Below, piece after piece: positions 53,259 to 62,322 of a DNA stretch of 64,000 nucleotides (its first letter is position 1; each line of letters begins with the position of its first letter). The position numbers and the translations under genes were made by a program. Source of the stretch: SCUD01 sp964626745 (GTDB lineage: Bacteria; Pseudomonadota; Gammaproteobacteria; Steroidobacterales; Steroidobacteraceae); NCBI GenBank assembly GCA_964626745.1, contig CAZVIF010000003.1, positions 90,604 through 154,603 of the forward strand. The letters run 5' to 3'. The notes under the pieces were generated by a model. The model was not told the DNA's origin. It searched no databases and saw only the letters and a program-made list of their open reading frames with translations.

Positions 53259-54263
53259 TCAGGCCGTGCGCAGTTCGTCTTCGCGGCGCAGCGACGCCGG
53301 CGGCCAGCCGTCGATCCGCATGCCGAGCGTCAGCCCGTGGCTCTCGAGGACTTCCTTGATCTCGGTGAGCGACTTCTTGCCGAGGTTCGGCGTGCGCAGC
53401 AGCTCGACTTCCGTGCGCTGCACGAGGTCGCCGATGTAGTGGATGTTCTCCGCCTTGAGGCAGTTCGCGCTGCGGACCGTGAGCTCGAGCTCGTCGACCG
53501 GGCGCAGCAGGATCGGGTCCGGCAGCGGGCCGGCATCGCGCGACGGCGACTCGCCCTGGCCCTCGAGGTCCACGAACACGGTCAGCTGGTCCTTGAGGAT
53601 CCCGCCCGCGCGGCGGATCGCCTCGTCCGGGTTGATCGTGCCGTTCGTCTCGATGTCGATGATCAGCTTGTCGAGGTCGGTGCGCTGCTCGACGCGCGCG
53701 GACTCGATGCCGTAGGTCACCCGCCGGACCGGCGAGAAGGAGGCATCGAGCTGCAGCCGGCCGATCGGACGGCTCTGCTCCTCGAACTCCAGGCGCTGCA
53801 CGGCCGGGCGGTAGCCGCGGCCGCGCTCGATCTTGAGCGTCATCGACAGCTCGACCGCCTTGTTCAGGTTCGCGATGACCAGGTCCGGGTTCACGATGAC
53901 GACGTCGTGGTCGAGCTGGATGTCGGCCGCGGTGACCGGGCCCGGGCCCTTCTTGACCAGGCGAAGCTCGACCGAGTCGCGCGTGTGCATCTCGATCGCG
54001 ACCGCCTTCAGGTTCAGCAGCACGTCGACGACGTCCTCCTGGACGCCCTCGATGCTGGTGTACTCGTGGAGCACGCCGTCGATCTCCACCTCGGTCACGG
54101 CGCAGCCGGGCATCGAGGACAGCAGCACGCGCCGGAGCGCGTTGCCCAGCGTATGGCCGAAGCCGCGCTCGAACGGCTCGATCACGATGCGCGCCTGGCG
54201 CGCGCCGGTCTCGGTGACCTTGACCGACCGGGGCTTCAGGAATTCGGTGGCGGTACCCTGCAT
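53259..54263 (-). CDS. rpoA: RNA polymerase subunit alpha
   Basis: 334 residues. The N-terminal domain (dimerises and binds beta and beta') has FERGFGHTLGNALRRVLLSSMPG; the C-terminal domain (about 250-320) has LLRPVDELELTVRSANCLKAE and RTPNLGKKSLTEIKEVLESHG, which bind UP elements and activators such as Crp. ATG 54263 (MQGTATEFLKPR) is chosen because it matches relatives and has AGGTGA in front; GTG and ATG codons just upstream are in frame. Confidence 0.97.
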   Translation of the reverse strand: MQGTATEFLKPRSVKVTETGARQARIVIEPFERGFGHTLGNALRRVLLSSMPGCAVTEVEIDGVLHEYTSIEGVQEDVVDVLLNLKAVAIEMHTRDSVELRLVKKGPGPVTAADIQLDHDVVIVNPDLVIANLNKAVELSMTLKIERGRGYRPAVQRLEFEEQSRPIGRLQLDASFSPVRRVTYGIESARVEQRTDLDKLIIDIETNGTINPDEAIRRAGGILKDQLTVFVDLEGQGESPSRDAGPLPDPILLRPVDELELTVRSANCLKAENIHYIGDLVQRTEVELLRTPNLGKKSLTEIKEVLESHGLTLGMRIDGWPPASLRREDELRTA

Positions 54264-54275
54264 TGGCATCACCTG

Positions 54276-54899
<624 letters not shown>

Positions 54900-54912
54900 G
54901 GTTATCCGGTCC

Positions 54913-55377
54913 TCAGACGCGCCGCTTCTTGGGCGGGCGGCAGCCGTTATGCGGGATGGGCGTCACGTCCTCGATGCTCGTGACCTTCAGGCCGCAGGCA
55001 TTGAGCGCGCGGACGGCGGACTCCCGGCCCGGGCCGGGTCCGCGCACGCGCACCTCGACGGTGCGCAGCCCGTATTCCTGCGCGGCGACGCCCGCCTTCT
55101 CCGCCGCGACCTGCGCGGCGAACGGCGTGCTCTTGCGCGAGCCGCGGAAGCCCGAGCCGCCGGACGTCGCCCAGGCGAGCGTGTTCCCCTGGCGGTCGGT
55201 GATCGTGACGATCGTGTTGTTGAAAGACGCGTGGATGTGCGCGACGCCGTCGGACACCTGGCGCTTGGTCTTCTTGCGCGCCTTGGCGGGCGCGGCGGCC
55301 TTGTCGGCGCCGCCCTTGGCATCCGCCTTGGCGTCCGGCTTCGCGTCGGATTTCTGTTTCGTCTCAGTCTCGGCCAT
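54913..55377 (-). CDS. rpsK: 30S ribosomal protein S11
   Basis: 154 residues. The conserved part begins at about residue 36 (VSDGVAHIHASFNNTIVTITD) and ends PIPHNGCRPPKKRRV, as in all S11. The first 35 residues form a Lys/Ala/Asp-rich extension, about 25 longer than in E. coli. It forms the 30S platform with S18. Two bases separate it from rpsM. Confidence 0.97.
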   Translation of the reverse strand: MAETETKQKSDAKPDAKADAKGGADKAAAPAKARKKTKRQVSDGVAHIHASFNNTIVTITDRQGNTLAWATSGGSGFRGSRKSTPFAAQVAAEKAGVAAQEYGLRTVEVRVRGPGPGRESAVRALNACGLKVTSIEDVTPIPHNGCRPPKKRRV

Positions 55378-55379
55378 CT

Positions 55380-55760
55380 TCAGACCTTGCCCGGTTGGAC
55401 GTTCGTCTTGACTGCCGCACGGCGCGGGCCCTTGCGCGTGCGCGCATTGGTGCGCGTGCGCTGGCCGCGTGCCGGCAGCCCCTTGCGGTGGCGGATGCCG
55501 CGGTATGCGCCGAGGTCCATGAGCCGCTTGAGGCTCATCGCGTTCTCGCGGCGCAGGTCGCCCTCGACCATGAAGCGCGAGACCTGGGCGCGCAGCGCGT
55601 TGACCTCCGGCTCGGTGAGGTCGCGCACGCGCGTCGACGGGTCGACGTTGGCCGCCTTGCAGGCGTTCAGGGCGCGCGTCCGGCCGATGCCGTAGATGTG
55701 CGTCAAGCCCACCCAGACGTGCTTGTTGACGGGAATGTTAATGCCGGCGATACGCGCCAT
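55380..55760 (-). CDS. rpsM: 30S ribosomal protein S13
   Basis: 126 residues. MARIAGINIPVNKHVWVGLTHIYGIG-type N-terminus (contacts the 50S bridge B1) and the basic end RTRTNARTRKGPRR that reaches the P-site tRNA. First gene of the alpha operon proper; an 80-base gap with a strong promoter match separates it from rpmJ. Confidence 0.98.
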   Translation of the reverse strand: MARIAGINIPVNKHVWVGLTHIYGIGRTRALNACKAANVDPSTRVRDLTEPEVNALRAQVSRFMVEGDLRRENAMSLKRLMDLGAYRGIRHRKGLPARGQRTRTNARTRKGPRRAAVKTNVQPGKV

Positions 55761-55793
55761 GGCTACTTGACCTCGACCCGCGGAGAACCGCGA

Positions 55794-55822
55794 AGTGTAT
55801 GTGATTGCAGGGCTTTTCTCAA
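55794..55822 (-). promoter_or_regulatory. Predicted internal promoter for rpsM-rpsK-rpsD-rpoA-rplQ
   Basis: On the minus strand TTGAGA (55822-55817), exactly 17 bases, then TACACT (55799-55794). Transcription would start near 55787, in front of a small hairpin (CGCGG-TTCT-CCGCG at 55792-55779) and 27 bases before rpsM. It lies where E. coli has its alpha-operon promoter. Confidence 0.6.
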
Positions 55823-55840
55823 CATTTCCGGGTACCTGGC

Positions 55841-55957
55841 TCAGCCCTGGCGCTGCTTGTGGCGGGCGTCGGACGAGCAGATGACGCGCACGACGCCCTT
55901 GCGCCGCACGATCTTGCAGTTCTTGCAGATCTTCCTGACCGATGGACGAACCTTCAT
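55841..55957 (-). CDS. rpmJ: 50S ribosomal protein L36
   Basis: 38 residues, beginning MKVRPSVRKICKNCKIVRR and ending ARHKQRQG. The zinc-type ligands are C11, C14, C27 and H33, so this is the zinc-binding C+ form. It is the last 50S protein to join in many assembly maps. It lies one base after the secY stop, as in other gammaproteobacteria. Confidence 0.95.
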   Translation of the reverse strand: MKVRPSVRKICKNCKIVRRKGVVRVICSSDARHKQRQG

Positions 55958-55958
55958 C

Positions 55959-57296
55959 TCAAGGACCTCTCTTGCCGGGGCCGCGCAGGTTGGCCTTCTT
56001 CATGAGGCCCTCGTACTGGTGCGACATCATGTGCGCGTGGAGCTGGGCCACGAAGTCCATGACCACGACGACCATGATCAGCAGCGAGGTGCCGCCGAAA
56101 TAGAAGGGCACGCGCGCGTAGGACATCAGGATCTCGGGCAGCAGGCACACGAGCGTCACGTACAGGGCGCCCCAGACCGTCAGGCGCGTCAGCACCTTGT
56201 CGATGTACTCGCCGGTCTGCTGGCCGGGACGGATGCCCGGGATGAAGGCCCCGCCCTTCTTCAGGTTGTCCGCCGTCTCGCGCGAGTTGAAGACCAGCGC
56301 CGTGTAGAAGAAGCAGAAGAAGATGATCAGGCCGCCGTAGATCAAGAGGTGCAGCGGCTGGCCCCAGCCGAGCGCGGCCGCGACCGTCTGCAGCCAGCTG
56401 CCGGTGTCGCTGGTGCCGAAAAAGCTCGCGAGCGTCGCCGGGAACAGCAGCAGCGACGAGGCGAAGATCGGCGGGATCACGCCGGACATGTTCAGCTTGA
56501 ACGGCAGGTGGCTGGTCTGGCCCGCGTACATGCGCCGGCCGACCTGCCGCTTCGCGTAGTTGACCGGGATGCGGCGCTGGCCGCTCTCCACGAACACGCA
56601 GAACGCCGTCACCGCGCCGATCAGCAGCAGCAGGATGATCGCGAACGCCGGGTTCATCTCGCCGCTCTGCACCTGCTGGAAGGTGCCGCCAATCGCCGAC
56701 GGCAGGCCGGAGATGATGCCGGCGAGGATGATCATCGAGATGCCGTTGCCGATGCCGCGCTCGGTGATCTGCTCGCCGAGCCACATCAGGAACATCGTGC
56801 CGGTCGTCAGAGTCAGCACCGCGGGCAGCAGGAAGCTGAAGGTGCCCGGGTTGATGACGACCCCCTGGTTCTGGAACGCGACCGCGGCGGCGAAGCCCTG
56901 GAAGGCCGCCAGCACCACGGTGAAGTAGCGCGTCCACTGCGTGATCTTGCGCCGCCCCGACTCGCCTTCCTTCTTGATCGCCGCCATCGAGGGCACGACC
57001 ACCGCCATCATCTGCAGGATGATGGAGGCCGAGATGTAGGGCATGACGCCCATCGCGAAGATGGACAGGCGCTCCAGCGCGCCGCCCGAGAACATGTTGA
57101 AGAGGCCGAGGATCGTGCCTTCCTGGCTGTCGAACAGGCGCGCGAGCGCGACCGGGTCGATGCCCGGCACCGGCACGAAGGTGCCGATGCGGTAGACGAC
57201 CAGCGCGCCCAGCAGGAACAACAGGCGATGGCGCATCTCGGTGAAGCGCGCAACTTCACCGATCGCCAGCGCCGCATTGCCTGCCGTCGTCGCCAT
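55959..57296 (-). CDS. secY: Protein translocase subunit SecY
   Basis: 445 residues with ten membrane helices; the channel of the Sec system. Seen: FRLLFLLGALVVYRIGTFVPVPGID-type helix 1, the plug segment FSGGALERLSIFAMGVMPYI, VNYAKRQVGRRMYAG, the SecA-contact loop NLKKGGAFIPGIRPGQQTGEY and the C-terminal HMMSHQYEGLMKKANLRG. Between rplO and rpmJ in the spc operon. Confidence 0.98.
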   Translation of the reverse strand: MATTAGNAALAIGEVARFTEMRHRLLFLLGALVVYRIGTFVPVPGIDPVALARLFDSQEGTILGLFNMFSGGALERLSIFAMGVMPYISASIILQMMAVVVPSMAAIKKEGESGRRKITQWTRYFTVVLAAFQGFAAAVAFQNQGVVINPGTFSFLLPAVLTLTTGTMFLMWLGEQITERGIGNGISMIILAGIISGLPSAIGGTFQQVQSGEMNPAFAIILLLLIGAVTAFCVFVESGQRRIPVNYAKRQVGRRMYAGQTSHLPFKLNMSGVIPPIFASSLLLFPATLASFFGTSDTGSWLQTVAAALGWGQPLHLLIYGGLIIFFCFFYTALVFNSRETADNLKKGGAFIPGIRPGQQTGEYIDKVLTRLTVWGALYVTLVCLLPEILMSYARVPFYFGGTSLLIMVVVVMDFVAQLHAHMMSHQYEGLMKKANLRGPGKRGP

Positions 57297-57313
57297 GGCT
57301 GCCCGCGCGGCCG

Positions 57314-57766
57314 TCAGGCCGCCTTGCCCTCGTCGATCCTGCCGCCGGCCTTCTCGATGGCCGCGCGTGCGCCCTTGGTCGCGACCACGGCCGGGCCCTG
57401 CAGCGTGACCTTGCGCTTGATCTCTCCCGACAGGATCACCTTGGCACGCTCGGTCTCCGCCGGCACGACGGAGGCGGCGAGCAGCGCCGCGAGGTCGATC
57501 AGCTCGGCCTTCACCTTGTCGAGGTCGGTCAGCGTCACCTCGGCGCGCGTCCGGCGCATCGCCGAGCGGAAGCCGACCTTGGGCAGGCGCCGCTGCAGCG
57601 GCACCTGGCCGCCTTCGAAGCCGACCTTGTGGTAGCCGCCCTTGCGCGCTTTCTGGCCCTTGCCGCCCTTGCCGCAGGTCTTGCCCTGGCCGGCGGACGC
57701 GCCGCGGCCCACCCGCAGGCGCTTGCGCCTGCTGCCCGGCCCCGGCTTCAACGTGTTCAGTCGCAT
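57314..57766 (-). CDS. rplO: 50S ribosomal protein L15
   Basis: 150 residues. The basic extended N-terminus (RLNTLKPGPGSRRKRLRVGRG, GKTCGKGGKGQKARKGG) runs into 23S rRNA, and the globular end has VVATKGARAAIEKAGG. In the spc operon, 19 bases after rpmD. Confidence 0.98.
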   Translation of the reverse strand: MRLNTLKPGPGSRRKRLRVGRGASAGQGKTCGKGGKGQKARKGGYHKVGFEGGQVPLQRRLPKVGFRSAMRRTRAEVTLTDLDKVKAELIDLAALLAASVVPAETERAKVILSGEIKRKVTLQGPAVVATKGARAAIEKAGGRIDEGKAA

Positions 57767-57785
57767 GTCGTCGCTCCTTCGGGTC

Positions 57786-57971
57786 TCAGGCCTTCTCGAC
57801 CGCGATCAGGTGCCGGGCGGCATTGATCATGCCGCGCACCTCGCGCGTGTCGGCGACGACGCGGGAATCCCGGATGCGCCGCAGCCCCAGCCCGTAGACC
57901 GAGGCGCGGATGTTGCGCAGCTGCCCGTGGACGCTGCGGTTGAGGGTGACTTTCAGCTTCGCGTTGCTCAT
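57786..57971 (-). CDS. rpmD: 50S ribosomal protein L30
   Basis: 61 residues (E. coli 59). KLKVTLNRSVHGQLRNIRAS, then GLGLRRIRDSRVVADTREVRGMIN. ATG 57971 is 5 bases after the rpsE stop; the frame is open further upstream inside rpsE but is not coding there. Confidence 0.97.
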   Translation of the reverse strand: MSNAKLKVTLNRSVHGQLRNIRASVYGLGLRRIRDSRVVADTREVRGMINAARHLIAVEKA

Positions 57972-57976
57972 CGGCT

Positions 57977-58483
57977 TCAGCCCGTGATCTCTTCCAGTGT
58001 CTTGCCGCGCTTGGCCGCGATGCGGTCCGGCGAAACCATGCGCTCGAAGGCGTCGAAGGTCGCGCGCACGACGTTGATCGGGTTGCGCGAGCCGTAGCTC
58101 TTGGCGAGGACGTTGCGCACGCCCGCGCACTCGAACACCGCGCGCATGCCGCCGCCGGCGATCACGCCGGTGCCGTCCGAGGCGGGCTGCATGTACACGC
58201 GCGTCGTGCCGTGGCGGCCCTGCACCGCGTAGTGCAGCGTCGCGTTCGTGATCGGCACGCTGGTCAGGTTCTTGCGCGCCTGCTGCATCGCCTTGCTGAT
58301 CGCGACCGGCACCTCGCGCGCCTTGCCGTAGCCGAAGCCGACGCGGCCGGCGCCGTCGCCGACGACCGTCAGCGCGGTGAAGCCGAACTGGCGGCCGCCC
58401 TTCACGACCTTCGCCGTGCGGTTGACCGCGACCAGCTTCTCGATCAGGTCGTCGCCGGACTGTGAACGTTCCACTCGTGCCAT
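57977..58483 (-). CDS. rpsE: 30S ribosomal protein S5
   Basis: 168 residues. The double-stranded-RNA-binding part has LVAVNRTAKVVKGGRQFGFTA and VGDGAGRVGFGYGKAREVP; the C-terminal part has ASDGTGVIAGGGMRAVFECAG and KSYGSRNPINVVRAT. Residues that control decoding accuracy and spectinomycin response (VVKGGR loop) are as in wild-type E. coli. Confidence 0.98.
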   Translation of the reverse strand: MARVERSQSGDDLIEKLVAVNRTAKVVKGGRQFGFTALTVVGDGAGRVGFGYGKAREVPVAISKAMQQARKNLTSVPITNATLHYAVQGRHGTTRVYMQPASDGTGVIAGGGMRAVFECAGVRNVLAKSYGSRNPINVVRATFDAFERMVSPDRIAAKRGKTLEEITG

Positions 58484-58493
58484 CTGTTGATCC

Positions 58494-58853
58494 TCAGAAC
58501 TTGAGGCCGGCTTCGCGGGCGGCCTCGGCGAGCGCCTTCACGCGCCCGTGGTAACGGAAACCCGAGCGGTCGAAGGCGACCGAATCGATCCCTGCCGCCT
58601 TCGCGCGCTCGGCGATCGCGCGGCCGACGGCCTTCGCCGCCGTGGTGTTGCCGGTGCCCTTGAGCCCCGCGGCGACGGCCTCCTGGACGGTGGACGCCAC
58701 GGCCAGCACCTTCGCGCCGTCCGGCGTCGTGACCTGGGCGTAGATGTGCTGCGGCGTGCGGTGCACCGTCAGGCGCGCCGTGCCGGTCTCGCGGATCTTG
58801 GCGCGGGCGCGGGTCGCGCGCCGCAGGCGCCGGTCTTTCTTCGTGAGCTTCAT
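58494..58853 (-). CDS. rplR: 50S ribosomal protein L18
   Basis: 119 residues. Binds 5S rRNA in the central protuberance. RLRRATRARAKIRETGTARL, HIYAQVTTPDGAKVLAVAST and VAFDRSGFRYHGRVKALAEA are typical. Confidence 0.98.
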   Translation of the reverse strand: MKLTKKDRRLRRATRARAKIRETGTARLTVHRTPQHIYAQVTTPDGAKVLAVASTVQEAVAAGLKGTGNTTAAKAVGRAIAERAKAAGIDSVAFDRSGFRYHGRVKALAEAAREAGLKF

Positions 58854-58856
58854 GGC

Positions 58857-59396
58857 CTACTTCTTCTTGCCTTCCTTCATCACGATCTTCTCGCCGGCGT
58901 AGCGCACGCCCTTGCCCTTGTAGGGCTCCGGCGGGCGGTAGCCGCGGATGACCGCCGCCACCTGGCCGACCTTCTGGCGGTCGGTGCCCTTCACCACGAT
59001 CTCGGTCTGGCTCGGCGTCTCGATGGCGATGCCGTCCGGCACCGGGAAACTGACCGGGTGCGAGAAGCCGAGCGTGAGGTTCAGGTTCTTGCCCTGAACG
59101 GCGGCGCGGTAGCCGACCCCGACCAGCTCCAGCTTGCGCTCGAAGCCCTTCGAGACGCCGGTGACCATGTTCGCCAGGTTCGCCCGCGCGGCGCCGGCCG
59201 CGGCGACCCGTTCGTTCGTGGCCTTGCCGTCCGCGACCGAGACGACCAGCGCCTGGTCCTGCTGCGCGACGCTGATGCCGTCGCCGAGCGGAAGCGTGAG
59301 CGCGCCCTTGGCGCCCTTCACGGTCACGGCGCCCGCGGAGACCGTCGCATTGACGCCCTGCGGGAGCTTGACCGGCATTTTCGCGATTCTCGACAT
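58857..59396 (-). CDS. rplF: 50S ribosomal protein L6
   Basis: 179 residues, two repeated domains. MSRIAKMPVKLPQGVNATVS at the start and the C-terminal signature PEPYKGKGVRYAGEKIV near the sarcin-ricin loop contact. Three bases separate it from rplR. Confidence 0.98.
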   Translation of the reverse strand: MSRIAKMPVKLPQGVNATVSAGAVTVKGAKGALTLPLGDGISVAQQDQALVVSVADGKATNERVAAAGAARANLANMVTGVSKGFERKLELVGVGYRAAVQGKNLNLTLGFSHPVSFPVPDGIAIETPSQTEIVVKGTDRQKVGQVAAVIRGYRPPEPYKGKGVRYAGEKIVMKEGKKK

Positions 59397-59406
59397 GATC
59401 GGTTCC

Positions 59407-59802
59407 TCAGGCCACGACGCAGAGCACTTCGCCGCCCTGCCCGGCGCGGCGCGCCTCGCGGTCGGTCATGACGCCCTGCGGCGTCGAGACGATGGCGACG
59501 CCGAGGCCGCCCAGCACCTTCGGCAGCGCGTCCTTGCCGCGATAGGCGCGCAGTCCCGGGCGCGATACGCGCTCGAGCCGCTCGATTACGGGCTTGCCCG
59601 CGTGGTACTTCAGCGCGATGACCAGCGTGGTCCGGCTGCCGTCCCTGCTGACCACGTAGTCGGTCACGTAGCCCTCGTCCTTCAGGACGCGGACGATCGC
59701 CTCCTTGACGCGCGAGGACTGCACCCGGACTTCCGCCTTGCCGGCGGCCTGTCCGTTGCGGATGCGGGTCAGCAGGTCCGCGATCGGGTCGTTCATGCTC
59801 AT
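59407..59802 (-). CDS. rpsH: 30S ribosomal protein S8
   Basis: 131 residues. MSMNDPIADLLTRIRNGQAAGK and the C-terminal STPQGVMTDREARRAGQGGE block. S8 is the autorepressor of the spc operon in E. coli, acting at an S8-like site in the rplE region; I did not identify that RNA motif here. Confidence 0.98.
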   Translation of the reverse strand: MSMNDPIADLLTRIRNGQAAGKAEVRVQSSRVKEAIVRVLKDEGYVTDYVVSRDGSRTTLVIALKYHAGKPVIERLERVSRPGLRAYRGKDALPKVLGGLGVAIVSTPQGVMTDREARRAGQGGEVLCVVA

Positions 59803-59812
59803 GCTGCGTTCC

Positions 59813-60118
59813 TCACCAGCTCGCCTTGCGCAATCCCGGCACGTCGCCGCGCATCGTCGCCTCGCGCAGCTTGACGCGGCCGAGGCCGAACTTGCTGTAG
59901 TTGCCGCGCGAGCGGCCCGTGATCGCGCAGCGGCTGCGGGCGCGGATCGGGCTCGAGTCGCGCGGCAGCTTCTGCAGCGCCTCGACCGCGGCCATGCGGT
60001 CCTCCTGGGAGGCCTTCGGGTCGCGGATCTGCTCCTTGAGCTTCGCGCGCTTCACGGCGTACTTCTTCACCGTCTTCGCCCGGCGCTTCTCGCGCTCGAT
60101 CATGCTGGTCTTCGCCAT
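59813..60118 (-). CDS. rpsN: 30S ribosomal protein S14, zinc-free form
   Basis: 101 residues, the long C- form without the CxxC-CxxC zinc ribbon. MAKTSMIEREKRRAKTVKKY, LPRDSSPIRARSRCAITGRS and the GLGRVKLREATMRGDVPGLR end are seen. It lies 3 bases after rplE. Confidence 0.98.
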   Translation of the reverse strand: MAKTSMIEREKRRAKTVKKYAVKRAKLKEQIRDPKASQEDRMAAVEALQKLPRDSSPIRARSRCAITGRSRGNYSKFGLGRVKLREATMRGDVPGLRKASW

Positions 60119-60121
60119 CGG

Positions 60122-60670
60122 TCACTTCCTGAACGGGAAATTGAACGCCTCGAGCAGCGCGCGGCCACGCTTGTCGTCGCCCGCCGAGGTCGTGATCGTG
60201 ATGTCCATGCCCCGGACCTGGTCGATCTGGTCGTACGCGATCTCGGGGAAGATGATCTGTTCCTTCACGCCGAAGCTGTAGTTGCCCTGGCCGTCGAACG
60301 AGCGCGGGTTGACGCCGCGGAAGTCGCGGATGCGGGGCATCGCCACGTTGATCAGGCGGTCCAGGAACTCGTACATGCGCGCGCCGCGCAGCGTCACCAT
60401 GCAGCCGATCGGCAGGTTCTCGCGGATCTTGAAGGTCGCGACCGACTTCTTGGACTTGCGGACCGAGGGCTTCTGGCCGGTGATCTTCGCCAGGTCGCCG
60501 GTCGCGGCGTCCATGACCTTCTTGTCGGCCACGGCCTCGCCCACGCCCATGTTGACGGTGATCTTGGTGATGCGCGGCACCTGCATGTCGGAGACGAGCC
60601 CGAGCTCCGAGCGGAGCTTCGGCTTCACGACCTCGCGATAATGCTTCTGCAGCCTGGCTGATTCGGCCAT
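60122..60670 (-). CDS. rplE: 50S ribosomal protein L5
   Basis: 182 residues; 5S rRNA binding, contacts the P-site tRNA. RITKITVNMGVGEAVADKKV, TGQKPSVRKSKKSVATFKIR, IRDFRGVNPRSFDGQGNYSF and MDITITTSAGDDKRGRALLE are all typical. It follows rplX after 15 bases. Confidence 0.98.
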   Translation of the reverse strand: MAESARLQKHYREVVKPKLRSELGLVSDMQVPRITKITVNMGVGEAVADKKVMDAATGDLAKITGQKPSVRKSKKSVATFKIRENLPIGCMVTLRGARMYEFLDRLINVAMPRIRDFRGVNPRSFDGQGNYSFGVKEQIIFPEIAYDQIDQVRGMDITITTSAGDDKRGRALLEAFNFPFRK

Positions 60671-60685
60671 CTCGATACTCTCCGG

Positions 60686-61003
60686 TTACGCGTCCACCAG
60701 CTCGCCGTTCGACTTGAAGAAGCGCACCTTGCGGCCGTCCTTGAGGGTGCGCACGCCGACGCGGTCGGCCTTCTTCGTCGCCGGATTGAGCAGCGCGACG
60801 TTCGACGCGTGCAGCGGGGCTTCCTTCTGCACGATGCCGCCCTGCACGCCGCGCTGCGGGTTCGGGCGCTGGTGCTTCTTGACCATGTTCACGTTCTCGA
60901 CCAGCACGCGGCCGTCGGCCTGCACGCCGACCACGGTGCCGGTGCGGCCCTTCTCGCGGCCCGCCGTCACGACGACGGAGTCGCCCTTGCGTATCTTCCT
61001 CAC
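60686..61003 (-). CDS. rplX: 50S ribosomal protein L24
   Basis: 105 residues. The KOW motif is RKGDSVVVTAGREKGRTGTV, followed by ENVNMVKKHQRPNPQRG. The start is GTG 61003 (reads MRKIRKGD), which overlaps the rplN stop by 4 bases (GTGA). Assembly initiator of the 50S subunit. Confidence 0.97.
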   Translation of the reverse strand: MRKIRKGDSVVVTAGREKGRTGTVVGVQADGRVLVENVNMVKKHQRPNPQRGVQGGIVQKEAPLHASNVALLNPATKKADRVGVRTLKDGRKVRFFKSNGELVDA

Positions 61004-61368
61004 AGGACCTCCGGGGCCAGCGAGATGATCTTCATGAACGCGACGCTGCGCAGCTCGCGCGTCACGGGCCCGAAGATGCGGGTGCCGATCGGCTCGAGCT
61101 TGTTGGTCAGCAGCACGGCCGCGTTGCCGTCGAAGCGGATCAGCGAGCCGTCCGCGCGGCGCACGCCGCGCCGGGTGCGGACCACGACCGCGTCGTACAC
61201 CTCGCCCTTCTTGACCTTGCCGCGCGGGATCGCGTCCTTGATGCTCACCTTGATCACGTCGCCCACGCCGGCGTAGCGGCGGCGCGTGCCGCCCATGACC
61301 TTGATGCACATCAGCTCGCGCGCGCCGGAATTGTCCGCCGCCTGCAACCGGGTCCTGAGCTGGATCAT
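61000..61368 (-). CDS. rplN: 50S ribosomal protein L14
   Basis: 122 residues, exactly the usual length. MIQLRTRLQAADNSGARELM, GDVIKVSIKDAIPRGKVKKG and NAAVLLTNKLEPIGTRIFGP. L14 is the docking site of RsfS, encoded at 23.0-23.4 kb. Confidence 0.98.
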   Translation of the reverse strand: MIQLRTRLQAADNSGARELMCIKVMGGTRRRYAGVGDVIKVSIKDAIPRGKVKKGEVYDAVVVRTRRGVRRADGSLIRFDGNAAVLLTNKLEPIGTRIFGPVTRELRSVAFMKIISLAPEVL

Positions 61369-61384
61369 GGCCGCGTACCTCCGC

Positions 61385-61654
61385 TCATTCCGCCGGCGCG
61401 CGCTCGATCACGCGCACCAGGGTCCATGACTTGTTCCGCGACAGCGGCCGGCACTCCGAGATCGCGACCGTGTCGCCCTCGTTGCACTCGTTCTTCTCGT
61501 CGTGCGCCAGCAGCTTGGTCGTGCGCCGCACGTACTTTCCGTACGTCGGGTGCTTGATCAGCCGCTCGACGGCGACCGAGATGGTCTTGTCCATCTTGTT
61601 GCTGACCACGGTGCCGGTCAGCGTCTTCGCGCTCTTCTGTTCGGTCTCGGTCAT
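61385..61654 (-). CDS. rpsQ: 30S ribosomal protein S17
   Basis: 89 residues from ATG 61654; a GTG one codon earlier is also possible. TLTGTVVSNKMDKTISVAVE, KLLAHDEKNECNEGDTVAI and ECRPLSRNKSWTLVRVIE match S17. The start overlaps the rpmC stop by one base. Confidence 0.97.
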   Translation of the reverse strand: MTETEQKSAKTLTGTVVSNKMDKTISVAVERLIKHPTYGKYVRRTTKLLAHDEKNECNEGDTVAISECRPLSRNKSWTLVRVIERAPAE

Positions 61655-61893
61655 CACGGCTTGCTCCCCGCCTGCGCGCGGTCCATCTCGTTGAGGACGG
61701 TCTTCACGCGCGCGATCTTGCCCATGGCCTTGGCGTGCTGGTCCGGCCGCGCCGGCTGGCCCGAGGCCGCCGCCATGCGCAGGTTGAACTGCTCGCGGCG
61801 CAGCTCGGCGAGCTCCTCGCGCAGCTCCGCGCGGGTCTTGCCGCGCAGCGCCGTCAGCGACCGCGCCCTTTCCTTGACGTTCTTCCTGCTCAT
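61654..61893 (-). CDS. rpmC: 50S ribosomal protein L29
   Basis: 79 residues; E. coli L29 has 63. The two-helix core LRGKTRAELREELAELRREQ and FNLRMAAASGQ is clear, with about 15 extra residues at the N-terminus (MSRKNVKERARSLTA). It is at the tunnel exit. The ATG overlaps the rplP stop by one base. Confidence 0.95.
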   Translation of the reverse strand: MSRKNVKERARSLTALRGKTRAELREELAELRREQFNLRMAAASGQPARPDQHAKAMGKIARVKTVLNEMDRAQAGSKP

Positions 61894-62306
61894 CAGCGCA
61901 CCTGCCGCCTGACGAAGGCCGTGGATACCGACAGCTTGGCCGCAGCCAGCTTGAATGCCTCGCGCGCCGTTTCCTCCGGCACGCCCTCGATCTCGAACAG
62001 CACCTTGCCCGGGGTCACCTTCGCGACCCAGTACTCGACGTTGCCCTTGCCGCTGCCCATGCGCACCTCGAGCGGCTTCTGCGTGATCGGCACGTCCGGG
62101 AAGACGCGGATCCAGATCTGGCCGCCGCGCTTCACGTAGCGCGTCATGGCGCGGCGCGCGGCCTCGATCTCGCGCGCGGTCATCCGCGAGCGGTCGGTGG
62201 CCTTCAGCGCGAAGTCGCCGAACGCGACCGAGCTGCCGCGGTGCGAGCTGCCCTTCAGGTTGCCCTTGAACTGCTTGCGGAACTTGGTCCGCTTCGGCTG
62301 CATCAT
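61893..62306 (-). CDS. rplP: 50S ribosomal protein L16
   Basis: 137 residues. MMQPKRTKFRKQFKGNLKGS, ARRAMTRYVKRGGQIWIRVF and the MGSGKGNVEYWVAKVTPGK block, where the Arg hydroxylated by YcfD (RoxA) in E. coli is expected just before MGSGKG. Binds A-site tRNA. Confidence 0.98.
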   Translation of the reverse strand: MMQPKRTKFRKQFKGNLKGSSHRGSSVAFGDFALKATDRSRMTAREIEAARRAMTRYVKRGGQIWIRVFPDVPITQKPLEVRMGSGKGNVEYWVAKVTPGKVLFEIEGVPEETAREAFKLAAAKLSVSTAFVRRQVR

Positions 62307-62322
62307 GTCCCTGGCTCCTCGC

